DNA of 48,633 nt from Alphaproteobacteria bacterium MarineAlpha5_Bin12 (GCA_002937855.1 PTKS01000011.1:1-48633), one strand, 5' to 3'; counted from the first letter of the stretch, positions 35,017-43,529 are shown. The notes: generated from the sequence alone by a model not told the origin. Made by a program: numbers and translations.

Positions 35017-36074
35017 AATCAATGAAAGGTGTACTTTTAAATGGACATGGAGGTTTTGACAAACTTGAATATAAAGAAAATATACCTATTCCAGAAATCA
35101 AGGATGATGAAGTGCTTATTAAAGTTCATGCAGCAGGTATTAATAACACAGATATAAACACACGAATAGCATGGTATTCAAAAAATAATATATTAGGCAA
35201 TTCAATAGAAATTGGTGAAAAAGGAATAAATAATTATGTTTATAATGATGGATCTTGGGGTGGCGAAGGAATTAAATTTCCAAGAATTCAAGGAATAGAT
35301 GCGTGTGGAGAAATCGTTGATGTTGGTAAGTTAATTAATAAGTCTCGTATTGGGGATAGGGTAATAGTTAATCCCTGTATGAAAATTAATAGTAATTATA
35401 TTTTCTTTGGTTCGGAAGTAGATGGGGCCTTTGCAGAATATACTAAAGTAAAAAATGATTTTGCTTTAAAGATAAATAGTAAATTTACTAATGAAGAACT
35501 TGCTTCATTCCCATGCTCTTATTCAACAGCAGAAAATATGTTGTTACAAACTAATCTTATAAAAGGAGAACATATTTTAATTACCGGTGCTTCTGGAGGT
35601 GTGGGCTCTGCAAGTATACAACTTGCCAAAATTCGTAACGCTAAGATTAGTGTAATTAGTGAGATTGAAAAATTTAATGATTTGAAATTATTAGGAGCTA
35701 ACTGCACATATACTAGAGACCAACTTAATGATATACAAGATAATTCAGTTGACGTTGTAATTGATTTAGTAGGTGGAAATTATACTAATCAATTAATTAA
35801 TAAATTAAAACATTTTGGACGTTATGCAACAGCCGGTGCAGTTAGTGGTCCTATTGCAAACATAGATATAAGGACTTTATACTTAAAAGATTTATCATTG
35901 TATGGTTGTACAGTATTAAGAAGTAATGTTTTTCCTAATCTTATTTCTTATATTGAAAAAAATGAAATCCAACCCTTGGTTAAAAAAACTTTTTCTCTTG
36001 ATAATATTGTAGAAGCCCAGAGATATTTTTTAAATAAAAAATTTGTTGGAAAAATTGTTTTAACAACTTATTAG
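35007..36074 (+). CDS. MDR-family alcohol dehydrogenase/quinone oxidoreductase
   Basis: A 355-aa medium-chain dehydrogenase/reductase. GroES-like domain about 1-160 and Rossmann domain about 165-320, with ILITGASGGVGSASIQLAK as nucleotide-binding loop. The catalytic zinc ligands of true alcohol dehydrogenases are not apparent (INNTDINTR replaces the Cys position and GHE is absent), so it fits the zinc-free quinone oxidoreductase or enoyl reductase side. Start ATG 35007 overlaps DUF4396; a second ATG at 35022 is possible. It is last in the aminotransferase operon. Substrate unknown. Confidence 0.86.
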   Translation: MSLESMKGVLLNGHGGFDKLEYKENIPIPEIKDDEVLIKVHAAGINNTDINTRIAWYSKNNILGNSIEIGEKGINNYVYNDGSWGGEGIKFPRIQGIDACGEIVDVGKLINKSRIGDRVIVNPCMKINSNYIFFGSEVDGAFAEYTKVKNDFALKINSKFTNEELASFPCSYSTAENMLLQTNLIKGEHILITGASGGVGSASIQLAKIRNAKISVISEIEKFNDLKLLGANCTYTRDQLNDIQDNSVDVVIDLVGGNYTNQLINKLKHFGRYATAGAVSGPIANIDIRTLYLKDLSLYGCTVLRSNVFPNLISYIEKNEIQPLVKKTFSLDNIVEAQRYFLNKKFVGKIVLTTY

Positions 36075-36079
36075 TATTG

Positions 36080-36117
36080 TAATCCACATATTCACTTATT
36101 ATTCACAACCTATTCAC
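36080..36117. promoter_or_regulatory. cluster of DnaA-box-like sequences
   Basis: Within 38 bases are TAATCCACA (36080-36088), TTATTCACA (36099-36107, an exact TTATNCACA match) and two partial ATTCAC copies, followed by an AT-only stretch to about 36155. This resembles a DnaA-binding locus. Whether it is an origin, a DnaA-controlled promoter or chance in AT-rich DNA cannot be decided here. Confidence 0.35.
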
Positions 36118-36157
36118 TTTTTTATACAATAAATTTTATATTTATTTAAATTATAGG

Positions 36158-36187
36158 TTGGACTTTATTTAGTATAAATTGTACTTT
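36158..36187 (+). promoter_or_regulatory. putative promoter of the structured RNA
   Basis: TTGGAC (36158-36163) and TACTTT (36182-36187) are 18 bp apart, predicting a start near 36193-36195, which is just where the first hairpin begins. A TATAAA at 36173-36178 is an alternative -10 without a good -35. Confidence 0.4.
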
Positions 36188-36192
36188 GTTCA

Positions 36193-36312
36193 TGATTGAT
36201 GTTTGCAAAAACATTAATTGGGAAGTCTTGGGGAAACCTTTGATTTCTTGATAAGGGAGGAAACAACCTTTTCAAAAAACGGTCTAATAGCAATATTGGA
36301 CCGTTTTTTTTT
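36193..36312 (+). ncRNA. putative small structured RNA with its own terminator
   Basis: About 120 nt with four consecutive stems. Hairpin 1 (36195-36218): 10 bp capped by a GCAA tetraloop. Hairpin 2 (36222-36247): GAAGTC/GATTTC outer stem and an inner GG/CC. Hairpin 3 (36248-36275): TTGA-AAGG pairing with CCTT-TCAA around one T-T mismatch, its loop containing GGAGG. Then the intrinsic terminator. I do not recognise a known class; it is not 4.5S RNA or RNase P RNA. It could be an sRNA or an attenuated leader, and a 19-codon ORF (36192-36251) lies within it. Confidence 0.55.
36276..36312 (+). terminator. strong intrinsic terminator
   Basis: AAAACGGTCTAATA (36276-36289) pairs with TATTGGACCGTTTT (36294-36307) around a GCAA tetraloop: 14 bp with one U-G pair. 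A run of nine T (36304-36312) follows. There is no protein gene ending just upstream (the MDR gene ends 200 bases earlier), so it most likely ends a separate short transcript. Confidence 0.85.
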
Positions 36313-36373
36313 ATTTTTTATCCATATTTAAATCATAATAATCATTGACTTCTGAGGCTTTTTTAATAAATAA

Positions 36374-36402
36374 GAACAAATATAGAACAAAAATATTTGA
36401 AC
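36374..36402. promoter_or_regulatory. LexA (SOS) operator upstream of umuDC
   Basis: GAAC at 36374-36377 and GAAC at 36385-36388 are separated by exactly seven bases, the direct-repeat LexA box of alphaproteobacteria (GTTC-N7-GTTC on the other strand). A third GAAC lies at 36399-36402. The site is 27 bases before the umuD ATG, the expected position for LexA repression of umuDC. Confidence 0.85.
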
Positions 36403-36414
36403 AATCTAAAAATA

Positions 36415-36858
36415 ATGGGCCAATTAAAAACAATAAAATTCTCTGAATTTTTAAAAGATAAGAAAATAGAAATACCAGTTTTTGTTGATAAGGTGTCTGC
36501 TGGATTTCCTTCCCCGGCATCTGATTATATTGAGCATAAACTTGATTTAAATAATTATCTTATTTCTAATCCTGCTGCCACTTTTATTGTGAAAGCAAGT
36601 GGAACATCTATGATTGATGCAAATATTCAGTCTGGAGATCTTCTTATTGTAGATAAAAGTTTGACTCCAAAAAATAATAGTATTGTGATCGCATCTATAT
36701 TTGGTGACTTAACCGTTAAAAGATTGAAAAAGAAAAATAAAGCTATTTTTCTTGTCGCCAATAATACTAATTATCCAAGCTTTGAAATCAAAGAAGAAAC
36801 TGATTGCTTTATTTGGGGTGTTGTAACTTATGTCATTCATTCAACAAACAACAGATAA
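36415..36858 (+). CDS. umuD: UmuD-like LexA/S24-family self-cleaving protein
   Basis: 147 aa from ATG 36415. An earlier TTG at 36397 would overlap the operator. The cleavage site is A29-G30 in KVSAGFPSPASDY, matching Cys24-Gly25 of E. coli UmuD. The catalytic dyad is S65 (GTSM) and K102 (LTVKRLK), with the same spacings (36 and 37 residues) as E. coli. RecA-stimulated cleavage would give UmuD', which with UmuC makes DNA polymerase V. The 3' end overlaps umuC by 29 bases. Confidence 0.93.
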   Translation: MGQLKTIKFSEFLKDKKIEIPVFVDKVSAGFPSPASDYIEHKLDLNNYLISNPAATFIVKASGTSMIDANIQSGDLLIVDKSLTPKNNSIVIASIFGDLTVKRLKKKNKAIFLVANNTNYPSFEIKEETDCFIWGVVTYVIHSTNNR

Positions 36859-38140
36859 AAACTATTATAGATCTTCAAAGCAACTATTTGCTTTAATTGA
36901 TTGCAATTCTTTTTATGCTTCTTGTGAAAGAATTTTCAATACTAAGATAATAAAAAAACCTGTTGTTGTGCTCTCAAATAATGACGGATGTATTATTGCA
37001 CGTTCTGATGAAGCAAAAGAGTTAGGCATTCAAATGGGAGAACCTTTTTTTAAAGCAAAAGATATAATTACAAAAAATAAAGTTAATGTTTTTTCATCAA
37101 ATTATTCTTTATATGGAGACATTTCTAATAGAGTTATGGAAGTCCTCTCTACTTTTTCTCCAGAAATAGAGATTTATTCTATTGACGAAGCATTTTTGAA
37201 ATTTGATGGATTCAATGAAAAAAAAATAGATGATCACTGTAAAAAAATTCGTGATACAATAAAACAATGGATAGGAATTCCTGTAAGTGTTGGGGTTGGA
37301 CGCACTAAAACATTAGCTAAAGTTGCGAATCACTTAGCCAAAAAAAACAAAGAAAAAAAAGGGATTTCAATTCTTTTAGAAGAAAAAGAAATTAAACAAG
37401 AATTAAGCATTCTAGATGTCAAAGATATATGGGGAATAGGAAAAAAATTATCAATTTTTCTTAAAAGTAATGGAATTTATTCAGCTTTTGATTTTCTTCA
37501 AAAAGAAAGAGGATGGGTTAGAAAAAATATGGGTGTTATAGGGGAGCGTATAGTTATGGAACTTTTAGGCTTATCTTGCTTATCTCTAGAAATGATTCCT
37601 AACTCAAAGAAGAATTGCTGTGTTTCAAGATCATTCGGTTATCCGATTGAAACATTTGAAGATTTAAGTCAATCTGTTGCCAATTATGCAACAAGGGCAG
37701 CAGAAAAACTCCGTGAAGATAATTTAGTTACAAATGTTATGAGTCTGTTCTTATTGACAAACTATTTTAACAAAAAAGATTTGCAGTATTCAAACTCTCT
37801 AAAAATACAAATTGATTATCTAACAAATGATACTGTCGTGATTGTTAAAAAAGCATTGGAAGGTTTGAAAAAAATATATAGACCTGGATACAAATATAAA
37901 AAAGCAGGTATTATTATGCTGAACCTTTCTCAAGAATCTAATATTCAAGGATTATTTGAATTCAATAAAGAAAAATCATCATCACTTATGAAATCATTTG
38001 ATTCCATAAATTTACGTTATGGAAATTCTACTATCCATACAGCTGCTGAGGGAATTAACAAACTATGGTCTATGCAAAGACAAAAAATGTCACCTTGTTA
38101 CACAACTCGATTTAACGAATTATTGAAAGTAGATCTATGA
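36830..38140 (+). CDS. umuC: Y-family DNA polymerase V catalytic subunit UmuC
   Basis: A 436-aa Y-family polymerase of normal UmuC length. Active-site motifs: ALIDCNSFYASCERIF (about 22-37) and YSIDEAFLKFDG with the catalytic Asp-Glu, then SVGVGRTKTLAKVANHLAK. An HhH-like segment (DVKDIWGIGKKLS), the little-finger domain, and a C-terminal UmuC-specific region ending GINKLWSMQRQKMSPCYTTR complete it. It performs error-prone bypass of DNA lesions. Translation is coupled to umuD by the overlap, and both are under the LexA site. Confidence 0.95.
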   Translation: MSFIQQTTDKNYYRSSKQLFALIDCNSFYASCERIFNTKIIKKPVVVLSNNDGCIIARSDEAKELGIQMGEPFFKAKDIITKNKVNVFSSNYSLYGDISNRVMEVLSTFSPEIEIYSIDEAFLKFDGFNEKKIDDHCKKIRDTIKQWIGIPVSVGVGRTKTLAKVANHLAKKNKEKKGISILLEEKEIKQELSILDVKDIWGIGKKLSIFLKSNGIYSAFDFLQKERGWVRKNMGVIGERIVMELLGLSCLSLEMIPNSKKNCCVSRSFGYPIETFEDLSQSVANYATRAAEKLREDNLVTNVMSLFLLTNYFNKKDLQYSNSLKIQIDYLTNDTVVIVKKALEGLKKIYRPGYKYKKAGIIMLNLSQESNIQGLFEFNKEKSSSLMKSFDSINLRYGNSTIHTAAEGINKLWSMQRQKMSPCYTTRFNELLKVDL

Positions 38141-38165
38141 TTGAAAATTCAAATTAAAAAAAATT

Positions 38166-38432
38166 TTATTTTTTAGATTCAAGAAGTTTTTTCTTCAAAA
38201 GAGAGATTCCATGAATTTTTTTATGTTCATAGGATTTCTTAAAGGCCTCTAATTGCCAACCAGATAATCTACTTTCCAATTCTTTAAGATTGTTAATTTT
38301 CCATTCATCGGTTGTACTTTCATTTTTCCATAACTGTTTATCAGAATTTGATCGACCACATCCATAGCAATAGCCTGAAACGGGGTCAGTTCTACAAACC
38401 GTTATGCATGGTGAAATAATATTTGATTCCAT
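38166..38432 (-). CDS. DUF1289 family protein
   Basis: An 88-aa protein with the DUF1289 pattern: SPCITVCRTDPVSGYCYGCG, four cysteines in C-x3-C-x8-C-x2-C spacing that probably bind a metal or Fe-S cluster, followed by the tryptophan-containing region around LWKN and a Lys-rich helical tail (about 45-88). The family is widespread in proteobacteria with no established function. It converges on umuC with a 25-base AT-only gap. Confidence 0.85.
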   Translation of the reverse strand: MESNIISPCITVCRTDPVSGYCYGCGRSNSDKQLWKNESTTDEWKINNLKELESRLSGWQLEAFKKSYEHKKIHGISLLKKKLLESKK

Positions 38433-38512
38433 TTGATGTATTTAATGCTTTTTTTTTGTAAAAACAAATATCTAATTTTTTTTTTCTGACATATATTGAA
38501 AAAATTAAAAAA

Positions 38513-39496
38513 ATGTTGAAAAAAGTTAGTAAAGAATCAATACATCAAGCGTATGCAAGGATAAAAGGGCATATTGTAAATACTCCTTTAATTTCAGTAA
38601 ATAGCATAAATGATAAATTTAACTCCAAAGTTTTTTTTAAATTAGAGTCCGAACAAAAAACAGGATCTTTTAAGATAAGAGGGGCTTTAAACAAACTTTT
38701 GCAATTAACATCAGCTGATAAAAAAAAAGGTGTAATAGCATATTCATCTGGAAATCACGCTCAGGCAGTATCATACGGATGTAAACTTTTAGGTATAAAC
38801 TCGATGATAGTAATGCCAAAAGATGCGCCAAAAATTAAAATATTAAAAACGAAAAAAAATGGAGCGGATATAATTTTTTACGATAGATTGACACAAAGCA
38901 GAGAAAAGATAGCAGAAGATTTGGCAAATAAAACTGGAAGAGTGCTTGTCAAACCTTTTGACGATCAAGATATTATTAGTGGTCAAGGAACTATAGGACT
39001 TGAAATTTACAATGAGTTGAGACGAAAAGAAATAGAACCCGATGTTCTACTCTGTTGTTGTAGTGGAGGTGGATTAATTGCAGGAATATCAACATATTTA
39101 AAAAATTATTTTTCAAAATTATCAATCTATTCAGTTGAGCCTCAATATTATGATGATATGAAAAAATCACTTGAAAGAGGAAGATTAGTTTCAATAAATC
39201 CAATTCACAATACATTGTGCGATGCTTTAACATGTAAAACTCCTGGAAAATTAACATTTGAAATAAATAAAAGAAATTTATCTGGAGGATTTGTTGTTAA
39301 TGATAGTGAAGTAAAAAAAGCAATACGTCTTTTAAACAAAGAGCTTAATATTATATCTGAACCTGGAGGCGCTGCATCCGTAGCTAGTTTTTTAAAAAAT
39401 TACAAAAACTTTCAAGAAAAGGTAGTAATTATAATTGTTTCTGGCGGCAATATTGACAACACACTTTTTAAAAAAATAATAAATAATAATGAATAA
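38513..39496 (+). CDS. threonine/serine dehydratase family protein
   Basis: A 327-aa fold-type II PLP enzyme without the C-terminal ACT-like regulatory domain of biosynthetic IlvA. Motifs: the PLP lysine in KTGSFKIRGALNKL (about 51-64), SSGNHAQAVSYG and the phosphate-binding SGGGLIAG. It could be a catabolic threonine ammonia-lyase, serine racemase or hydroxyectoine-pathway dehydratase-like protein. It overlaps the aminopeptidase gene by eight bases, so the two are co-translated. Confidence 0.87.
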   Translation: MLKKVSKESIHQAYARIKGHIVNTPLISVNSINDKFNSKVFFKLESEQKTGSFKIRGALNKLLQLTSADKKKGVIAYSSGNHAQAVSYGCKLLGINSMIVMPKDAPKIKILKTKKNGADIIFYDRLTQSREKIAEDLANKTGRVLVKPFDDQDIISGQGTIGLEIYNELRRKEIEPDVLLCCCSGGGLIAGISTYLKNYFSKLSIYSVEPQYYDDMKKSLERGRLVSINPIHNTLCDALTCKTPGKLTFEINKRNLSGGFVVNDSEVKKAIRLLNKELNIISEPGGAASVASFLKNYKNFQEKVVIIIVSGGNIDNTLFKKIINNNE

Positions 39497-41243
39497 TAGA
39501 ATAAAAAAAATTCAAGACTATTTAAAGAATAATAAATTTGATGCTTTTTTTGTCCCAAGAGAAGATCAATATTTAAATGAGTATTTGCCCAGTGCATTTG
39601 AGCGTTTAAAGTGGCTAACAAATTTTTCTGGATCTTCAGGAATTGCAATAATTTTAAAAAAAAAATCACCAATATTTACTGATGGGCGTTATACAATTCA
39701 AATAAATCAAGAAGTGAATAAAAATTTATTTTCAGTTTTTCATATAAATGAGTTTAATTATTGGATTAAAAAAAATTTATTTAATTATACCGTTGCTTTC
39801 GACCCTTGGCTTTTTTCAATACATAAATTTAATTCTATAAAAAAAAATTTATCATATAATAAAATTAAATTTATACAATTAACCAAAAACCCTATAGATA
39901 CACTATGGAAAAATAGACCATCTCTTCCCAAAACTAAAGCTTATTTACATGGCATAAAGTATACAGGAGAATCAGTAATTAAAAAAATTCTAAAAACGCA
40001 AAAAATTATAAAAAGAAAAAAATCTGACTATTTATTATTAACATCAATTGATTCTATAGCTTGGCTTTTAAATTTGAGAGGAAATGATATTGATTATATT
40101 CCTTTAAATCTAGCTTATGCATTAGTACCTAATAAAGGAAAGATTATCTTATATATAAATAAAAAAAAGATTTCTCAAAAAATTATAAAACACTTTTATT
40201 CAACTGTAATTTTTAAAAGTGACTCGGAAATAATTGATATTTATAAAATTATACCAAAAAAATCAATAGTTGGGATAGATATAAAAAAGACACCATACGC
40301 TTTCAAAACTATTTTTTCAAAAAATAGTATTAAAATTAAATATTTTGATGATCCTTGTTACAAATTAAAATCAGTTAAAAATAAAGTTGAATTAAAAGGA
40401 GCAAGAAAGGCAAACATAAGGGATGGAGCTAGTTTAACTAAATTTTTGTATTGGATAACAAAACACAAGAAATTAAAAAGTATAGACGAAATGTTAGCTG
40501 AAAAAAAATTACTTAAAATTAGAAAAAGAAACGAGTATTTTGTTTCCCCTTCTTTTTCTACCATATCTGCTTTTGGAGCTAATGCATCAGTGCCTCATTA
40601 TAGAGTTTCAAGAAAAACCAATGTTAAATTTTCTAAGGATAGTTTATATTTAGTAGATTCAGGAGGCCAATATTTTGATGGAACTACTGATATAACAAGG
40701 ACCATTGCTCTTGGCAAACCAACAAATGAACAAAAAGATAGGTTTACTAGGGTATTAAAGGGACATATTGCACTTTCTACAGTTATTTTTTCAAGAAAAA
40801 CCAAAGGATCTGATTTAGATTATTTAGCAAGGAAATTTCTTAAAAAAATTAATTGCGATTATGATCATGGAACAGGTCACGGGATAGGCAGCTTTCTATC
40901 TGTACATGAGGGCCCTCAAAGGATTTCAAAACTGCCAAGAAAATACGACTGTTTTTTAAAAAATGGAATGATATTATCAAATGAACCTGGATATTATAAA
41001 AAAGATGAATATGGCATAAGGATTGAAAATTTAATAATAGTTAATAAATTGAAAAACAATAAACTTAAATTTGAAACGATTAGTTGGGCTCCATTGGATA
41101 AAGAAATGATTTTATTGGAAATGCTTACAAAAGCTGAAATTAGATGGATAAACAGTTATCATAAAAAAGTTTATAATAAAATTAACAAACATTTAAATTT
41201 AAAAGAAAAGAATTGGCTAAAAAATATAACAAAACCTATATGA
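39489..41243 (+). CDS. Xaa-Pro aminopeptidase (M24B)
   Basis: A 584-aa aminopeptidase P of the three-domain type: two creatinase-like N-terminal domains (about 1-300) and a pita-bread catalytic domain. Metal ligands appear in order: Asp in LVDSGGQYFDGTTDITR, the second Asp in the same motif, His in GTGHGIGSFLSVHEGP, Glu in ILSNEPGYY and Glu in GIRIENLI. It removes N-terminal residues before proline in the cytoplasm. Lysine and asparagine content is high, as expected for this base composition. Confidence 0.93.
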   Translation: MNNRIKKIQDYLKNNKFDAFFVPREDQYLNEYLPSAFERLKWLTNFSGSSGIAIILKKKSPIFTDGRYTIQINQEVNKNLFSVFHINEFNYWIKKNLFNYTVAFDPWLFSIHKFNSIKKNLSYNKIKFIQLTKNPIDTLWKNRPSLPKTKAYLHGIKYTGESVIKKILKTQKIIKRKKSDYLLLTSIDSIAWLLNLRGNDIDYIPLNLAYALVPNKGKIILYINKKKISQKIIKHFYSTVIFKSDSEIIDIYKIIPKKSIVGIDIKKTPYAFKTIFSKNSIKIKYFDDPCYKLKSVKNKVELKGARKANIRDGASLTKFLYWITKHKKLKSIDEMLAEKKLLKIRKRNEYFVSPSFSTISAFGANASVPHYRVSRKTNVKFSKDSLYLVDSGGQYFDGTTDITRTIALGKPTNEQKDRFTRVLKGHIALSTVIFSRKTKGSDLDYLARKFLKKINCDYDHGTGHGIGSFLSVHEGPQRISKLPRKYDCFLKNGMILSNEPGYYKKDEYGIRIENLIIVNKLKNNKLKFETISWAPLDKEMILLEMLTKAEIRWINSYHKKVYNKINKHLNLKEKNWLKNITKPI

Positions 41244-41253
41244 AAAATAAATA

Positions 41254-42354
41254 ATGTATCTTGTTTTAACACAATGTTTCGCAAGTCGAATAGGAGGCAT
41301 TGAAGATTTAATGACTAATTTTGCTTTAACTCTTGCAAGTAGAGAAAATGTCAAAGTTTTTGCTGATCAAAATTTAATTGCGCAAGATGAAATTTTTGAT
41401 AAGAAAAATATAAATTCTATAGAAGTATTTAGGTATGGAGGAATAAAATTTTTTAGACAAAGAAAAAAATCTAAAGATATAAAGATTTTTATTGAAAATA
41501 ATGAAATTCAAGCAGTAATTTCTGATACTTGGAAAAGTTTAGAGCGTTGTATTGATTATCTTAAAGATAAAAAAATAAAAACTGTCTGCCTAGCTCATGG
41601 AAATGATATAATTTTTCAAGATGCAAGACGAAAAGAAAGAATTTTAAATGTTTATAATAAAGTTGATAAGATTATTGCTAATTCTAGATATACCTCTGAT
41701 TTGATAAAAACATTAAATATTGAAGATAAAAAAATTTTTATTGTTAATCCAGGAGCAAAAAATTTAGATGAAGTGAATTCATCAAATAACTTCAATTTTG
41801 AAGGTAATCCTATTTTGTTCACTTTGGCTCGATTAGAAAAAAGGAAGGGTCATCAAAAGGTTTTAGAGGCATTAAAAAAACTCAAAGATGATTTTCCGAA
41901 TATACAATATATTATTGCAGGCGAGGGAAGTGAAAAAAAGAATTTAGTTAATCTTACAAAAAATTTAGGTTTAACTGAAAGTGTTTTTTTTGTCGGAAGT
42001 GTAAATCAAAGCCAAAAAAAAGAAATATTTAATAATTCAACTTTAATGGTTATGCCAACGACAAATGAAGTCTCAATAGGTTCTATAGAAGGTTTTGGAA
42101 TTTCATATATTGAAGCAGCAATGGCTGGTTTGTGTTCAGTTGCAACTGATAATGGTGGTGTAAGCGATGCAATTATTAATAATGAAACTGGCTTACTATT
42201 AAAACCAGATGATGATTTATATTCCTCTCTCAAAAATATCTTATCTGATAGTAAAAAAATAAAATTTTTCAATCTTCAAGCTAAAAAAAGAGCATTAAAA
42301 GACTTTAATTGGGATGTAGTAATAGAAAAATATTTAAATATTATAAGAAATTAA
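41254..42354 (+). CDS. glycosyltransferase family 4 protein
   Basis: A 366-aa GT-B glycosyltransferase. The C-terminal half is clearly group 1/GT4: ILFTLARLEKRKGHQKVLEAL, YIIAGEGSEKKNL and the E-x7-E motif in SIEGFGISYIEAAMAG. The N-terminal acceptor domain has SRIGGIEDLM and CLAHGNDI. It probably adds a sugar to a lipid or cell-surface glycan. The donor and acceptor are unknown and no polysaccharide cluster surrounds it. It starts ten bases after the aminopeptidase gene and overlaps dapE by four bases at its 3' end. Confidence 0.88.
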   Translation: MYLVLTQCFASRIGGIEDLMTNFALTLASRENVKVFADQNLIAQDEIFDKKNINSIEVFRYGGIKFFRQRKKSKDIKIFIENNEIQAVISDTWKSLERCIDYLKDKKIKTVCLAHGNDIIFQDARRKERILNVYNKVDKIIANSRYTSDLIKTLNIEDKKIFIVNPGAKNLDEVNSSNNFNFEGNPILFTLARLEKRKGHQKVLEALKKLKDDFPNIQYIIAGEGSEKKNLVNLTKNLGLTESVFFVGSVNQSQKKEIFNNSTLMVMPTTNEVSIGSIEGFGISYIEAAMAGLCSVATDNGGVSDAIINNETGLLLKPDDDLYSSLKNILSDSKKIKFFNLQAKKRALKDFNWDVVIEKYLNIIRN

Positions 42355-43529
42355 TTTTTATCAAAATATTTTTTTAATATATTGTAATATATATTTTCTA
42401 GTTTTTGAATTTCTTTGATATTCACACTCTCATCTACTTTATGAAGCGTATTATTAACAATACCTAATTCTAACACTCTACAATAATCCTTTATGAACCT
42501 TGCATCAGAAGTGCCTCCATCTGTTCCCAATATTACTTTTTGACCATTAGTATTTTCACATACTTCTGAAACTATATTTACTAAAGTATTAGGTTCGGTT
42601 AAAAAAGATTCACCAGTAATTTCTTGCCGTAATGAATAACTTATATTTTTCTCATTGTGAGATATAGCCTGGATTTTTTCGTTAAGGAGTTTATTTAATG
42701 ATTGCCCAGTATGTAAATTGTTAAATCTAATGTTTATAGTTACTTGAACTGTTTCAGGTATCACATTTGAGGCAGTATTTCCCACATCAATTGTTGCAAT
42801 TTGCAAAGAAGAAGGGAGAAAGTGTTCATTACCTTCGTCTAATGGATTAGCCATAATATTTTGAAGAACTTTAATTAAAAAGTGTATAGGGTTTTTAGCA
42901 CGATTTGAATTTGCAGTGTGACCTTGAACTCCTTTAATTTTAAGATAAAAATTTGTTGATCCTCTTCTGCCTATTTTAATTTTATCACCCACCGTATTAT
43001 TTGCTGTTGGCTCTCCAACAATACAATCATCTATTTTGATTTTGCTTGTTTTAGTCCATTCCATAATCTTTTTTGTGCCATTTATAGCATCCTTTTCTTC
43101 ATCATTTGTAATTACAAAGGATATCTTTCCTCCAAAATTTTCTCCATATTTTTTTACAAATCGATGGGTTGCACTTATAAAACAAGCTACAGCACTTTTC
43201 ATATCCTCTGCCCCTCTACCGTAAAGTCTTTCATCAATAATTTCTGCATCAAAGGGCTTATGTGTCCAGGAATTTTTATCCCCGATTGGAACGACATCAG
43301 TATGTCCAGCGAAAGCCAAGTGTTTTCCTTTACCACCTATACTAGCAAATATGTTTTTTACATTATAAGAATTTTCAGATGAAAATTCTAAAACTTCACA
43401 TTCACATCCAAAACTTTCAAGATGACTTTTAACACAATCAATAACACCATTGTCTTCGGGAGTTATACTCGCACATTTTATTAGTGATTGCGTTAATACT
43501 ACAGGATCATGATCAATATTTTTCATCAA
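42351..43529 (-). CDS. dapE: succinyl-diaminopimelate desuccinylase
   Basis: A 392-aa M20 dizinc hydrolase, slightly longer than E. coli DapE. Zinc ligands: His in FAGHTDVVPIGD, Asp in GRGAEDMKSAVACF, Glu-Glu in TNDEEKDAINGTK, Glu in GEPTANN, and the final His in NTLHKVDESV. It yields LL-diaminopimelate for lysine and peptidoglycan. The ATG overlaps the end of dapD by four bases. It is last gene of the rpmH-to-dapE operon. Confidence 0.95.
   Translation of the reverse strand: MMKNIDHDPVVLTQSLIKCASITPEDNGVIDCVKSHLESFGCECEVLEFSSENSYNVKNIFASIGGKGKHLAFAGHTDVVPIGDKNSWTHKPFDAEIIDERLYGRGAEDMKSAVACFISATHRFVKKYGENFGGKISFVITNDEEKDAINGTKKIMEWTKTSKIKIDDCIVGEPTANNTVGDKIKIGRRGSTNFYLKIKGVQGHTANSNRAKNPIHFLIKVLQNIMANPLDEGNEHFLPSSLQIATIDVGNTASNVIPETVQVTINIRFNNLHTGQSLNKLLNEKIQAISHNEKNISYSLRQEITGESFLTEPNTLVNIVSEVCENTNGQKVILGTDGGTSDARFIKDYCRVLELGIVNNTLHKVDESVNIKEIQKLENIYYNILKKYFDKN

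Noticed and set aside
36080..36155. Calling this region oriC
   Set aside because: Only one exact box and no supporting gene-strand switch or skew information in the window; kept as a low-confidence cluster.
36193..36312. 4.5S SRP RNA or RNase P RNA
   Set aside because: The SRP tetraloop/asymmetric-loop consensus is not present, and the element is far too short for RNase P RNA.
36311..36520. Minus-strand ORF of 69 codons
   Set aside because: It runs from inside umuD through the SOS operator to the terminator and has no coding character; a shadow frame.
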